Origin: an uncultured Bacteroidales bacterium | Lineage (GTDB): Bacteria > Bacteroidota > Bacteroidia > Bacteroidales > P3 | NCBI GenBank assembly: GCA_947168665.1 | Contig: CAMVMX010000009.1 | Location: 1-64,000, forward strand | DNA length: 64,000 nucleotides | Direction: 5' to 3' | Shown here: positions 26,234 to 34,813 of the stretch, one piece after another | Numbering within the stretch: the stretch's first letter is position 1 | Layout: each line of letters starts with the position of its first letter | Notes under the pieces: generated by a model | What the model saw: only the letters and a program-made list of their open reading frames with translations | What the model was told of the DNA's origin: nothing | Database searches by the model: none | Made by a program: the position numbers and the translations under genes

Positions 26234-27007
26234 TCAGGCGGTGAGGGCTCCTTTGATTTGGATGTTGAAGCCTTCGTCGATGAGTGGCTGCACGAGGCGG
26301 GTCATTTCGTCGGGGGTGAAGAGTTCGAGTCCTTGGGCCGGTGTGGGGCGGTCGATGGTGTAGACCATGATTTGCCGGGGGCGGAGCTGGCGTACAATGC
26401 GCATCCAGCCGTCGAGGACTTCGGGCCGCGAGGAGTCGAAGTTGTATTCTTTGCTGCGGAGCATGCAGGTTTGCAGCACGAAGTTGCCGTGGAACTGCTT
26501 GAGGGCTTCGACCACGCGGGCTATGTCGTAGCCCGGCGCCGGTTTGTTGATGCGGGCTATGAGGTCGTTGGTGGGGGCGTCGATTTTCATGATGGGGTTG
26601 TCGACTTTGGCGAGGGCCTGGAACACTTGGGGCAGGTGGACGCGTGTGGCGTTGGAGAGGACGGACACTTTGGCGGTGGGGGCCAGGAGGTCGCGGAGGG
26701 CGAGGGTGTCGTCGATGATGGCGGGGAACTCGGGGTTGAGTGTGGGTTCGCCATCGCCGGAGAAGGTGATGGAGTCGACTTGGGTGCCTTGCTGTTGGAG
26801 GGAGCGGAGCATCCGTTCCAGGTCGTTGTGTACTTTGGCTGCGGTGGGGAGGAGGGTGTCGGCGCGGCCGTCTTTGTTCCAGCCGCATTCGCAGTAGATG
26901 CAGTCGAAGTTGCAGATTTTGCCTTTTTCGGGCAGGAGGTTGATGCCGAGGGAGGTTCCGAGGCGGCGGCTGAATATGGGTCCGAAGACGGTTTCTTCTC
27001 TTATCAT
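26234..27007 (-). CDS. Radical SAM protein, COG0731-like
   Basis: A 257-residue radical SAM enzyme if started at the ATG at 27007; a TTG at 27028 would add seven residues. The C-x3-C-x2-C motif (CNFDCIYC, Cys at 32, 36 and 39) binds the 4Fe-4S cluster; SGDGEPTLNPEF is the Gly-rich SAM-contact region. TVFGPIFSRRLGTSLGINLLP is typical of the COG0731 group, related to wybutosine-type radical SAM proteins. The substrate is not known. It follows a nitroreductase gene by 13 bases and precedes the infC promoter. Confidence 0.85.
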   Translation of the reverse strand: MIREETVFGPIFSRRLGTSLGINLLPEKGKICNFDCIYCECGWNKDGRADTLLPTAAKVHNDLERMLRSLQQQGTQVDSITFSGDGEPTLNPEFPAIIDDTLALRDLLAPTAKVSVLSNATRVHLPQVFQALAKVDNPIMKIDAPTNDLIARINKPAPGYDIARVVEALKQFHGNFVLQTCMLRSKEYNFDSSRPEVLDGWMRIVRQLRPRQIMVYTIDRPTPAQGLELFTPDEMTRLVQPLIDEGFNIQIKGALTA

Positions 27008-27020
27008 GATATGTGGAGGT

Positions 27021-27545
27021 TTATTCAACCCAGTGTATGCGGTTTTCTTTCCGGGGGCGGGGTTGGGGCTCGGGGTTGAGGGGGTAGCCCACCACGCAGT
27101 TGCCGATGCCGAGGTAGTTGCCTTCGATGCCGAGGTCTTTGAGTATGGCTTTGCCTTCGTCGGAGGCGAAGACTTCGCGGGCGCGGTTGATCCAGCAGGA
27201 GCCGAGGCCGAGGGCGTGGGCGGCGTTGAGCATGTTGCCCATCATGAGGCTGCCGTCCTCGACGGGGGTGAGGGCTGCGTCGGTGTCGACCAGGACGGTG
27301 AGTACCGCGGGGGCTCCGTAGAAGGGATCGGTGTCGGTGTTCATCACTTGGGCGTTGAGGCGGCTGAGGCGGTCGCGCAGGGCTTTGTTGGTGACGGCCA
27401 GGATGACGGGGCTTTGGGTTCCCATGCCGGTGGCGGCGTAGAGTCCTGCCTGGCAGATGGTCTCGAGGTCGGCCTTGGAGGGCATGCGGTCGGTGTAGGC
27501 GCGGATGCTGCGCCGGGTCATCAGGTCGTTGATGGTCGGATTCAT
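27021..27545 (-). CDS. Nitroreductase family protein (flavin-dependent)
   Basis: A 174-residue FMN-binding oxidoreductase. The N-terminal RRSIRAYTD (residues 11-19) and the GSCWINRAREVF and LGIGNCVVGYP blocks are typical of the nitroreductase fold. Physiological substrate unknown. It starts one base after the stop of the LysE-type gene and is followed closely by the radical SAM gene, so the three probably form one transcript from the promoter at 28390. Confidence 0.9.
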   Translation of the reverse strand: MNPTINDLMTRRSIRAYTDRMPSKADLETICQAGLYAATGMGTQSPVILAVTNKALRDRLSRLNAQVMNTDTDPFYGAPAVLTVLVDTDAALTPVEDGSLMMGNMLNAAHALGLGSCWINRAREVFASDEGKAILKDLGIEGNYLGIGNCVVGYPLNPEPQPRPRKENRIHWVE

Positions 27546-27546
27546 G

Positions 27547-28374
27547 TTATTCTGTTTTTTCGTGTGAGTTGCTCTCGTCGGGGGTGTGGCGGTGGTGGTT
27601 GCCGTGGTGTCGTGCAGGATGGAAGAAGGATATGCTGCTGTCGGCCTTTTGGAGGTTGTGGATTTTCTTGATCATTTGTGTGGACTGGGGCTGGGTCTGC
27701 TGTTCGTGTTCCCGCACCTTGGGGTTGACTTGGTAGAGTATCATGGATATGACCATGTAGGCGGCAAAGGCGAACATGGCTATGGCACACACTTTGTTGG
27801 TGATATTGATGAGCCGGGCGGTGACGATGCGCTGCAGCAGGGAGGCCAGTTTGCATTTCAGAATGTCGAGGCCGAGGGTGGTGCCGAGGACTCCGATGAA
27901 GAAGATGTAGCGCTCGGCGACGGTGAGGTTCAGCTCGCCGGTGAGCAGGGCTATCACTGACACCCAGTAAATCCAGATGAGGGGGTTGACGATGTTGATG
28001 ACAAAGCCTTGCATGAACACGGTGCGGCGGCGCGGGTCGCCGTCCTTGCTTTTGAATTTGATGTGTTTCTCTTCGTCCTCCAGGCTGGTCACCTCTTTGC
28101 GGAAGAAATAGATGCCCATCACCACGAGCACCGCCCCGCTGATGGAGGCTACCCATACGTTGTGGAGCATCTCATAGAGGTCGACGTTTTTTAACACTGT
28201 CAGCATGAGGAAAACGATGATGACATCGCCCACGCTCACACCGAAAGCGAAAGGATATGACTTTCGGTAGCCATATTGGATACTGGTTCGAAGCTGCGAG
28301 AAAAAGGCAGGTCCGAAACTGAAAAACAGCGACAAGGCTATGCCGCATACTATGCCAAGAATTAATTCTCCCAT
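27547..28374 (-). CDS. LysE-family transporter
   Basis: A 275-residue inner-membrane protein with about six hydrophobic segments. FSFGPAFFSQLRTSIQYGYRK and the following GVSVGDVIIVF match the LysE/RhtB amino-acid exporter pattern; the third helix carries NIVNPLIWIYWV. The His-rich tail (SFFHPARHHGNHHRH) is unusual. I start at the ATG at 28374; the frame extends to a TTG at 28392 that overlaps the promoter box. Substrate unknown. Confidence 0.85.
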   Translation of the reverse strand: MGELILGIVCGIALSLFFSFGPAFFSQLRTSIQYGYRKSYPFAFGVSVGDVIIVFLMLTVLKNVDLYEMLHNVWVASISGAVLVVMGIYFFRKEVTSLEDEEKHIKFKSKDGDPRRRTVFMQGFVINIVNPLIWIYWVSVIALLTGELNLTVAERYIFFIGVLGTTLGLDILKCKLASLLQRIVTARLINITNKVCAIAMFAFAAYMVISMILYQVNPKVREHEQQTQPQSTQMIKKIHNLQKADSSISFFHPARHHGNHHRHTPDESNSHEKTE

Positions 28375-28389
28375 AATAATATTGACGTG

Positions 28390-28397
28390 CAAAATTA
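28390..28397 (-). promoter_or_regulatory. -7 promoter box for the LysE-nitroreductase-radical SAM operon
   Basis: The minus strand reads TAATTTTG followed by C. The predicted start site near 28383 lies nine bases before the ATG at 28374 and supports that start choice. Confidence 0.65.
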
Positions 28398-28450
28398 GTA
28401 ATAATATTTGACATAATAAAAAAAATGTCTTCCATTAGGATTATTTTTCG

Positions 28451-28458
28451 TACTTTTG
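28451..28458 (+). promoter_or_regulatory. -7 promoter box for the lipoprotein/polysaccharide genes
   Basis: TACTTTTG followed by C, divergent from the minus-strand box 54 bases away. It probably drives the lipoprotein at 28502 and perhaps the genes after it. Confidence 0.7.
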
Positions 28459-28501
28459 CAAATTCTGTAAAGCAATCAACATGCAACAATACAACTCTAA
28501 C

Positions 28502-28870
28502 ATGAAGAAATTCACTTTTGCAATGGCCGCAGCCTGTGCCTTTATCCTGGTCTCGTGCGGCAACACTCCCGAAGAGGCCGTGAACAATTTCTACACGGCA
28601 AACAAGGCTAACGAATTTGAAAAAGCCATGACCTACACCGACCTCCCCGACGAGGCACGGCCCCTGGTGGTGGAGTTTCTGGACAGCATGGGCATGGTGA
28701 TACACGACTTTGAGGTCACTGGCTCGACGATGGGAGCGGGCGACACCACCGCATTGGTCGACCTGCACCTCGTCACGTCCAATGCTTTCAATCCGGACAG
28801 TATCTTTGACGATATCGTGGTGCCCTGTATTAAGGACGGCCGCACTTGGAAGGTGCACATGAACCAATAA
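28502..28870 (+). CDS. Small lipoprotein with DUF4878/NTF2-like domain
   Basis: A 122-residue lipoprotein with lipobox LVSC (Cys19). The mature part begins with the PEEAVNNFYTANKANEFEKAM helix and has short strands, the pattern of DUF4878/NTF2-like lipoproteins. Start at the ATG at 28502; an earlier ATG at 28481 would spoil the signal peptide. Role unknown. It is followed 16 bases later by the nucleotidyltransferase gene. Confidence 0.75.
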   Translation: MKKFTFAMAAACAFILVSCGNTPEEAVNNFYTANKANEFEKAMTYTDLPDEARPLVVEFLDSMGMVIHDFEVTGSTMGAGDTTALVDLHLVTSNAFNPDSIFDDIVVPCIKDGRTWKVHMNQ

Positions 28871-28886
28871 CACCTGACTCCCGACT

Positions 28887-29930
28887 ATGCCATCGACTAC
28901 AGACAATATGCTGCGGCTGCTCCGTTGCTCGCTCAACGGGCTGACGGCTGACGGTGTGGACTGGGATGATAAGGAGTGGGAACGGTTGTTCTGGCTGGCC
29001 CGCAGACATGGTTTGGTGACCATGGTGAACGATGCCATCGAGTTGTTGCCCGATGCGCAGAAGCCACAGGGCGACATTGCCCTGAGTTGGACGCTCTCGG
29101 CCGACAGGACTCGCTACCACTACGCCCACCAGAAAGAGGTGCTGGAATCGATAGACCGCAAGGCCCGCGAGCAGGGTCTGCGCTACGTCCTGCTCAAAGG
29201 CATGAGCCTGTCGCGATTTTATCCCACTCCAGACTCGCGCCCCTGTGGCGACATTGACATCATGTTCCCCGGCAATTTCGAGAAGGGCAATGCCCTGCTG
29301 GGCCACCCGGAAGCCAAGGCCGTAGGGAAACACTCGGAAATGGAGATTGACGGGGTGACCGTTGAGAACCACAGGCAGATGCTCGACTTGAACTATGAGA
29401 GTCAGTGGGAGGCAGAAGACTATATTCTCCAGTCGCTTCACCCCGTGCCCGACAATCATTTCCTGCCACCGATGGCCAATATGGTCTACCTGCTCATGCA
29501 CACCGTCAGTCACCTTACGGCCCGCAACAAGCTGCCCCTGCGCAATGTCATTGACTGGGGCATGTTTCTCCGCGCCAACCGTGCGGAGCTGGATCCCGAC
29601 GAATGCAGGCGCATAGTCAAGAAGCTGGGGATGGCTCAGTCCTTCGCGCTCTTCACGCAGATTGCTTCCGACATTACCGGTTCCGACCTGTCCGCTTTCA
29701 TCAACGAGCCTGTGCGGCAAAAGGATCGCGCGCGGATGCTCGATTTGATACTGAACCAAACTTTTGTGGAGTCTGTCCCCAAAGACCTCCCTTTCGCAGC
29801 CCGCACATTGGCCCGCCTACGGCGCTACCGCAAACGCCGCTGGCTTTACCGTTATCTTCCTTATTCCCCAAGGGAGCGGTTCCGTGCAACGGTTGGGCTC
29901 AAACGAAAAAAGAGGCAGCTTCCATTGTAG
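28887..29930 (+). CDS. Nucleotidyltransferase-family protein of polysaccharide loci (NTP_transf_5-like)
   Basis: A 347-residue cytoplasmic protein. The block YVLLKGMSLSRFYP followed by RPCGDIDIMF contains the Asp pair of the nucleotidyltransferase fold and matches the NTP_transf_5 family, common in exopolysaccharide clusters. The exact reaction is unknown. The downstream Wzz-like, O-antigen-ligase-like and NlpC/P60 genes support a surface-glycan role. 226 bases separate it from the next gene, with no ORF of its own. Confidence 0.8.
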   Translation: MPSTTDNMLRLLRCSLNGLTADGVDWDDKEWERLFWLARRHGLVTMVNDAIELLPDAQKPQGDIALSWTLSADRTRYHYAHQKEVLESIDRKAREQGLRYVLLKGMSLSRFYPTPDSRPCGDIDIMFPGNFEKGNALLGHPEAKAVGKHSEMEIDGVTVENHRQMLDLNYESQWEAEDYILQSLHPVPDNHFLPPMANMVYLLMHTVSHLTARNKLPLRNVIDWGMFLRANRAELDPDECRRIVKKLGMAQSFALFTQIASDITGSDLSAFINEPVRQKDRARMLDLILNQTFVESVPKDLPFAARTLARLRRYRKRRWLYRYLPYSPRERFRATVGLKRKKRQLPL

Positions 29931-30156
29931 AGCCTATGTGCTGGTTCCTCGGGCTTTTCCGTCCTTTGCAGTGGCATGGGCTTGGCTGGTGGGAAGGCTG
30001 CTCCCTCCGTGAGGCACCCGGGAGATGGGTTCGCGGCAATATATTTTTCCGCAAGGGGGCAATATTATTACGGCACTGCCGTTATGAAAAGACTTGCCGG
30101 GGCGCAAGTTCCGGAGTGTTCCATTTATCTGTTTAGAACAAACAAAAACAAGCTTT

Positions 30157-31032
30157 ATGCCGAATAAGACTTTTGGAAACGACTACGACCACAACGCAAC
30201 CATCCGTTTTTTCAAAAAATGGAAGAACCTCCTGTTGTGGGTTTTCGCTATTGCATTGGTGGCCTCGTTGGCGGTGTCACTTTTCATCACACCCCGTTTC
30301 AAGGCCACAGCGACGCTGTTCCCCACCAATTCCAACCGACTAAGCAAGGCCGTGATGGACTACCACTACAGCCTTGACTTCATGGACTATGGTATCGAAC
30401 GCGACTGCGAATACTGCATCCAGATACTCTCATCTGAGTCGATGGAGCGCGATGTGTGCCGGCGCTTCAATCTGCTGGAGCATTACGGAATCAACCCCGA
30501 CGACCCGCACAAGATGTTCAAACTCCACGAGCAGTATCGCGGCAATGTGACTGTCAAGCGGACGGAGTTCCTCGGAGTGGAGATTTCTGTGTTGGATGTC
30601 GACCCCCAGTGGGCTGCCGATATGGCCAACTTCATCGCTGCCAATTACGACACCGTATGCCACCGCATCCATCATGCCCGTGCGCAGAACGCTGCCGACT
30701 TGATGCAGGGTGTGTGCGACCGGCTGGGGCAGGAGCTGAAAGACCTTCAGGACAGTCTGCGCCGCAATCCCCAATATCAGATGGGGCTCACCCAGCTCAT
30801 TAACGAGAAGTGCCACGAGCTGGCCGACCTCCAGACCCGCGCCGCCCAGACCCAGGTGGATGTGAACGAGAATGTGAGCTACAAATTCCTGCTGGACGAG
30901 GCTGTGGCTCCCGACAAGAAGGCCTATCCCAAACGTGCCGTCATTGTAGTGCTGGGCACACTGGGTGCTGTCGTGATGTGCATTTTGGTGCTTCTGTGCA
31001 TGGATGCGCTCAAGCCCAAAGACGAAGAGTAA
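30157..31032 (+). CDS. Wzz-like polysaccharide chain-length/co-polymerase protein
   Basis: A 291-residue membrane protein with two terminal helices (about 24-44 and 262-284) flanking a periplasmic coiled-coil-rich domain, the layout of Wzz/polysaccharide co-polymerases. The first helix is followed by FITPRFKATATLFPTN, matching the family strand entering the periplasm. There is no C-terminal tyrosine kinase. Start at the ATG at 30157; the frame extends upstream without export features. It is the expected partner of the O-antigen-ligase-like gene 45 bases downstream. Confidence 0.8.
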   Translation: MPNKTFGNDYDHNATIRFFKKWKNLLLWVFAIALVASLAVSLFITPRFKATATLFPTNSNRLSKAVMDYHYSLDFMDYGIERDCEYCIQILSSESMERDVCRRFNLLEHYGINPDDPHKMFKLHEQYRGNVTVKRTEFLGVEISVLDVDPQWAADMANFIAANYDTVCHRIHHARAQNAADLMQGVCDRLGQELKDLQDSLRRNPQYQMGLTQLINEKCHELADLQTRAAQTQVDVNENVSYKFLLDEAVAPDKKAYPKRAVIVVLGTLGAVVMCILVLLCMDALKPKDEE

Positions 31033-31077
31033 GCGACAGCAGGACAATCACCATGGTTGAACGATTAACTTAAGGCT

Positions 31078-32556
31078 TTGGATATAGCGGGCTGGTATAA
31101 AAAGAATAGGTCGGCAGTGCTGGCCGTAGCTGCGACGCTGGTGTTTGCCGTGGCCAACTCGCTGTTGCTGCTGAAGGATTTCTATTATCTATCGCTGTTG
31201 CCGTTGGGTGGATTGGTGTTGCTGCTGTTTGTCACCCGTTTCGAGACCGGGCTGCTCTGCATGGCACTCTTCACCCCCTTTGCTGTCAACATGGCGCTCA
31301 TGCCCAAGATGGAGTTGTCCATGCCCGTCGAGCCCATGATGATTCTCTTCACGCTGATGTTCTTTTTCCGAGTGCTGGCCTCGCGCAGTTACGACATGCG
31401 GCTGCTCCGCCATCCTGTCAGCCTCTGCCTGCTGGCTTCGATGCTCTGGATGCTGATCACCACCTTCTCTTCCCAGTTGCCCTTCGTTTCTTTCAAATAT
31501 TGGCTGGCCCGCCTGTGGTTCGTGGTGCCCTTCTTCTTTGCCGCAGCCCAGATATTCCGCGACAAGAAACGCATCCGCCAGTTCTTTTGGTGCTATGCCA
31601 TCGGGCTGATAGCCGTCATCCTCATCGCCACGGCCAAAACGGTCGGCAACTTCAGCGACCTCCAGACTCTCCACCGGGTTATGAAGCCTTTCTACAACGA
31701 CCACACAGCCTATGGCTGCGTCATTGCCCTCTTCCTCCCGGCCGCCTTTTATTTCATCTTCAGCCGTGGCAGCAAAGGCTGGGGACGGCTCCTCTCCTTT
31801 GCCATCATGTCGCTCCTGGTCGTGGGACTGTTTTTCTCCTATTGCCGGGCGGCATGGCTCAGTGTGCTGGGGGCCATCGGTGTCTATGTGCTGATTCGGA
31901 TGGGCATGAAAGTGAAATGGATGGTCATGCTGTTCGGAATCTTTGTGGGTATATTCTTTGTCTACCAGAGCGACGTACTCTACAAACTGGGCAAAAACCA
32001 CCAGGACAGTTCCTACGACCTTGCGGGGCAAATCAAAAGCATATCCAATATCTCGACCGATGCCAGCAACTTGGAACGCCTCAACCGCTGGGCGGCGGCT
32101 CTCAGGATGTGGAAAGAACGCCCTGTCATGGGGTGTGGACCCGGGACCTACCAGTTCCTTTACGCCAGCTACCAGCGCAGCTACCAACTATCCACCATCA
32201 GCACCAATGCGGGCAATCTGGGCAATGCACATAGCGAATACATCGGCCCCATGACCGAGCAGGGAGTCCCTGGCGTGGCCTTGGTGGTGGCATTGTTCAT
32301 GACCACCTTTGCCACCGGTGTGCGTGTCTACCGCACTGCACGCGACCGCCAGGCCGCCAACATGGCCTTGGCATTCACCCTCAGCCTGCTGACCTATTAT
32401 ATACATGGGGTCTTTAATAATTTCCTCGATACGGACAAACTCTCCGTCCCATTCTGGGCATTCACGGCAGTGATTGTGGCCTTGGATGTGTACAGTGAAA
32501 AGAGGAGCCCCGTCTCCACAGACGGCAAGCCGGTATCCGAGGCAAACAATGCTTAA
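31078..32556 (+). CDS. O-antigen ligase / Wzy-like polymerase membrane protein (TTG start)
   Basis: A 492-residue protein with about 11-12 transmembrane segments. The large periplasmic-loop region contains PVMGCGPGTYQF and NAHSEYIGPMTEQGVPGV, the Wzy_C / O-antigen ligase signature. It polymerises or attaches glycan on the periplasmic face. No ATG opens the frame before about residue 62, which would delete the first helices; TTG at 31078 retains them and follows an in-frame stop by a few codons. It ends three bases before the NlpC/P60 gene. Confidence 0.85.
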   Translation: MDIAGWYKKNRSAVLAVAATLVFAVANSLLLLKDFYYLSLLPLGGLVLLLFVTRFETGLLCMALFTPFAVNMALMPKMELSMPVEPMMILFTLMFFFRVLASRSYDMRLLRHPVSLCLLASMLWMLITTFSSQLPFVSFKYWLARLWFVVPFFFAAAQIFRDKKRIRQFFWCYAIGLIAVILIATAKTVGNFSDLQTLHRVMKPFYNDHTAYGCVIALFLPAAFYFIFSRGSKGWGRLLSFAIMSLLVVGLFFSYCRAAWLSVLGAIGVYVLIRMGMKVKWMVMLFGIFVGIFFVYQSDVLYKLGKNHQDSSYDLAGQIKSISNISTDASNLERLNRWAAALRMWKERPVMGCGPGTYQFLYASYQRSYQLSTISTNAGNLGNAHSEYIGPMTEQGVPGVALVVALFMTTFATGVRVYRTARDRQAANMALAFTLSLLTYYIHGVFNNFLDTDKLSVPFWAFTAVIVALDVYSEKRSPVSTDGKPVSEANNA

Positions 32557-32559
32557 GTC

Positions 32560-33207
32560 ATGTCACTCATGCGGAGAACTATAGCGGTTTTAGTTGCACT
32601 GGGGTGCGGCTGCGGTGCCTGGAGCCAGGAGGTGTCACAGGCCAGTCCGGCGGCTGCTTCCAGCGTTTGGCAGACTGGCAATTTCCTCTCCACCATTCTG
32701 CTGCCCGCCGATGGGTTGCAGCGGTTCCATTTCCGGGGTGCAGACTTGATTGAGTCAATGCTCGATTCCGCCGACCTCCTTATCGAAGAGGCCAAGCAGC
32801 ACCTGGGCAAACCTTACCGCTATGGAGGCAAAGGCCCCAAAGTGTTCGACTGCGCGGGCTTTGCGCGCTACGTCTACATGAAATTCGGCTTCACCCTTCC
32901 GGGAGGCTCTGTTCCGCAGTCGCGCCTGGGACGCAGCATCAACGACCGCAAACAGCTGCAACGTGGTGACCTCGTCTTCTTCCAAGGGCGCTCGGGCAAG
33001 GGAGGGGTCGGCCACACAGGCATTGTAACTGAGGTCGACACCGCCACAGGTGTTTTCCGCTTCATCCATGCCGCCACCTCCACGGGCGTGATTATCTCCT
33101 ATTCCACCGAGCCCTATTATGCCAAGCGATACCTTGGAGCCCGTCGGCTGTTGGGCGACCGCCAGAAACCCGAAGACCCACTGCCCGCCCGTCGGCGCAA
33201 ACAATAA
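32560..33207 (+). CDS. NlpC/P60-family (C40) cell-wall peptidase
   Basis: A 215-residue exported protein with signal peptide (MRRTIAVLVALGCGCGAWS). The NlpC/P60 domain spans about 72-200: catalytic Cys in FDCAGF (about residue 98), His in VGHTGIV and a second His in FIHAAT. It would cut peptidoglycan stem peptides. It lies three bases after the polymerase gene and ends the polysaccharide transcript at a terminator. The basic tail is ordinary. Confidence 0.9.
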   Translation: MSLMRRTIAVLVALGCGCGAWSQEVSQASPAAASSVWQTGNFLSTILLPADGLQRFHFRGADLIESMLDSADLLIEEAKQHLGKPYRYGGKGPKVFDCAGFARYVYMKFGFTLPGGSVPQSRLGRSINDRKQLQRGDLVFFQGRSGKGGVGHTGIVTEVDTATGVFRFIHAATSTGVIISYSTEPYYAKRYLGARRLLGDRQKPEDPLPARRRKQ

Positions 33208-33240
33208 AGAGGCACCCCGTCGGGAGTGCCTCTTGTGTTA
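33208..33240 (+). terminator. Terminator after the polysaccharide genes
   Basis: An 8-bp stem (AGAGGCAC 33208-33215 with GTGCCTCT 33226-33233) is followed by a T/G-rich tail. It overlaps the last base of the stop region. Confidence 0.7.
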
Positions 33241-33267
33241 TGTTTAGTACCTAAAAGAGTGTTCTTT

Positions 33268-34758
33268 TCAATCGTCATAAAGCCTCAATATAAAGCCCAG
33301 TTTGATGGGGTAGACATCCTTCTCCATGTTGTTCATCACCGGCTGTGTGGCCATTTGGACGAATACAGAGATATAGTTGTAGTTCAGCGACAGGCGCGCG
33401 TCGAGTTGCAGAGGGTTCATCACCGCAGACATGTTCTCCACATCCGTCATCTTGGCATGGTTGGAGGCCGCCTCCCCCTTGTGTTTCAAGCCCGTGTTGC
33501 GGCTGGCGTAGTTCACGCCCGGAATGGCGGCCAGCCCGATGCTGAAGTCGCTCGTCGCGTTAGGCTGCCATACGATGGAGATAGGCAGCGTCACATACCG
33601 TGCCACCATGCGGCTGTTCCAGTTGGCGTCCGTGCGGTCAGCAGTCACGAAGTCGCCCAATGCTCCATCCTGCGGAGGAGTGAGTGTCACGTAGCGGTCG
33701 CTGAAGCGGTAGACATTTGAGCCATAGCCCAGTCCCATTCCAAACTTGAAGTGTCTGGTGCAGAGAGGGTAGTATACCAGCTCCAGCTGATAGGAAGAGA
33801 ATGTTGTGCCCAGTCCGTAAGGGCCGCTGGTAGGATTCAATGCGCTCCAGGGTGTTCTGCCCCAGTTGGTGAAAGCCCATGCAAAGCCGAACTCCCATCC
33901 TCCGTCGTGGAAAAACGGGGGCTTTTGGGGAGCCGGTTTCGTGATAGGTCTCACCTCTTCCATCCCCTCGTCAAAGTCTTCAAAGGTGGAATAGCTGTGC
34001 AGTTTGCCCGTGCGGATATTGCTCTCCTCGCTTTGAGACCTGAACACCTGATGGGCACTGCAATCTGGCAGCTGAATATTCGAAAAGTCGTTGGATTTCA
34101 ACTTCAGCACACTTGTTGCGACCGGGTTCTTAATGGAGGCGTTGGAAAAGTCGTTGGTGACGATACTGATGGTCGTGGATCGGATGGAGTCCCCCTCAGT
34201 CGTCACAAAGACATTGCTGTAGTCGTTGGTCTTGATGCTGAGCAGCAAAAGGGGACTGTCGATTTGCACAAAGGCGTTAGAGAAATCGTTGGTCGTGATG
34301 GCCAACTGGCTGCCCATGGTCAGGTGCAGCTCCAGCTGCCGTGAGTTGGCAAGCCCCTCAATGGTCAGCACACCATTTGAGAGCAGCTTGTAAGTGAACG
34401 ACTGCTTGTTTGCAATCTTCTTTGAAGAATTGGTGTAGGTGAGGAAGTCGACCGTGTCCGGCACCACTTTCAGGTTGCAAAAATCCTTCAGAACAATCTC
34501 GTTGATAGGACTGACAAACGTGATGCGGTACATGTTGATGGTGTCGTCGTTGCCGTTAGGCTTGATGGACGAGAGGTGCGGGAGCTTTGGTATCAGGCGG
34601 TGGGAACCTTGTTGCGGCTGCGCCTGCTTTTGCACGGAGGCAATGTGTTGTGAGGTGTCTCCTGGGTTGTAGGAAGGTGCACAGTTGGGAGCGGCGTGTG
34701 AGGCTAATCCCAGTCCGCATACCAGTGCCATTGCTAATGAAAAATATCTGCTATTCAT
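33268..34758 (-). CDS. Outer-membrane protein: NDFSN-repeat beta-helix plus porin-like barrel
   Basis: A 496-residue exported protein (signal peptide 1-22). Residues 80-230 resemble a DUF2807-type beta-helix, with the motif NDFSN (once NDYSN) at 157, 178, 202 and 223, spaced 21, 24 and 21 residues. Residues about 285-496 look like an outer-membrane beta-barrel of the PorT/OmpA-like group (GWEFGFAWAFTNWG, GLGYGSNVY, LGFILRLYDD at the end). It is the third gene of an ECF sigma - anti-sigma - outer membrane operon. The function is inferred as an envelope structure or stress-related target. Confidence 0.7.
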   Translation of the reverse strand: MNSRYFSLAMALVCGLGLASHAAPNCAPSYNPGDTSQHIASVQKQAQPQQGSHRLIPKLPHLSSIKPNGNDDTINMYRITFVSPINEIVLKDFCNLKVVPDTVDFLTYTNSSKKIANKQSFTYKLLSNGVLTIEGLANSRQLELHLTMGSQLAITTNDFSNAFVQIDSPLLLLSIKTNDYSNVFVTTEGDSIRSTTISIVTNDFSNASIKNPVATSVLKLKSNDFSNIQLPDCSAHQVFRSQSEESNIRTGKLHSYSTFEDFDEGMEEVRPITKPAPQKPPFFHDGGWEFGFAWAFTNWGRTPWSALNPTSGPYGLGTTFSSYQLELVYYPLCTRHFKFGMGLGYGSNVYRFSDRYVTLTPPQDGALGDFVTADRTDANWNSRMVARYVTLPISIVWQPNATSDFSIGLAAIPGVNYASRNTGLKHKGEAASNHAKMTDVENMSAVMNPLQLDARLSLNYNYISVFVQMATQPVMNNMEKDVYPIKLGFILRLYDD

Positions 34759-34813
34759 AACCGTTTACTTTTATGTTTCACTTACTATTGTTTGATGTCT
34801 GATTGTTGATAGG

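Noticed and set aside
26234..27007. Radical SAM maturase for the small peptides
   Set aside because: It is over 10 kb from either peptide, lacks a SPASM-like Cys-rich C terminus and matches the COG0731 type.
33700..34310. CRISPR-like regular repeat
   Set aside because: The regularity comes from NDFSN protein repeats; the DNA units are divergent and there are no spacers.
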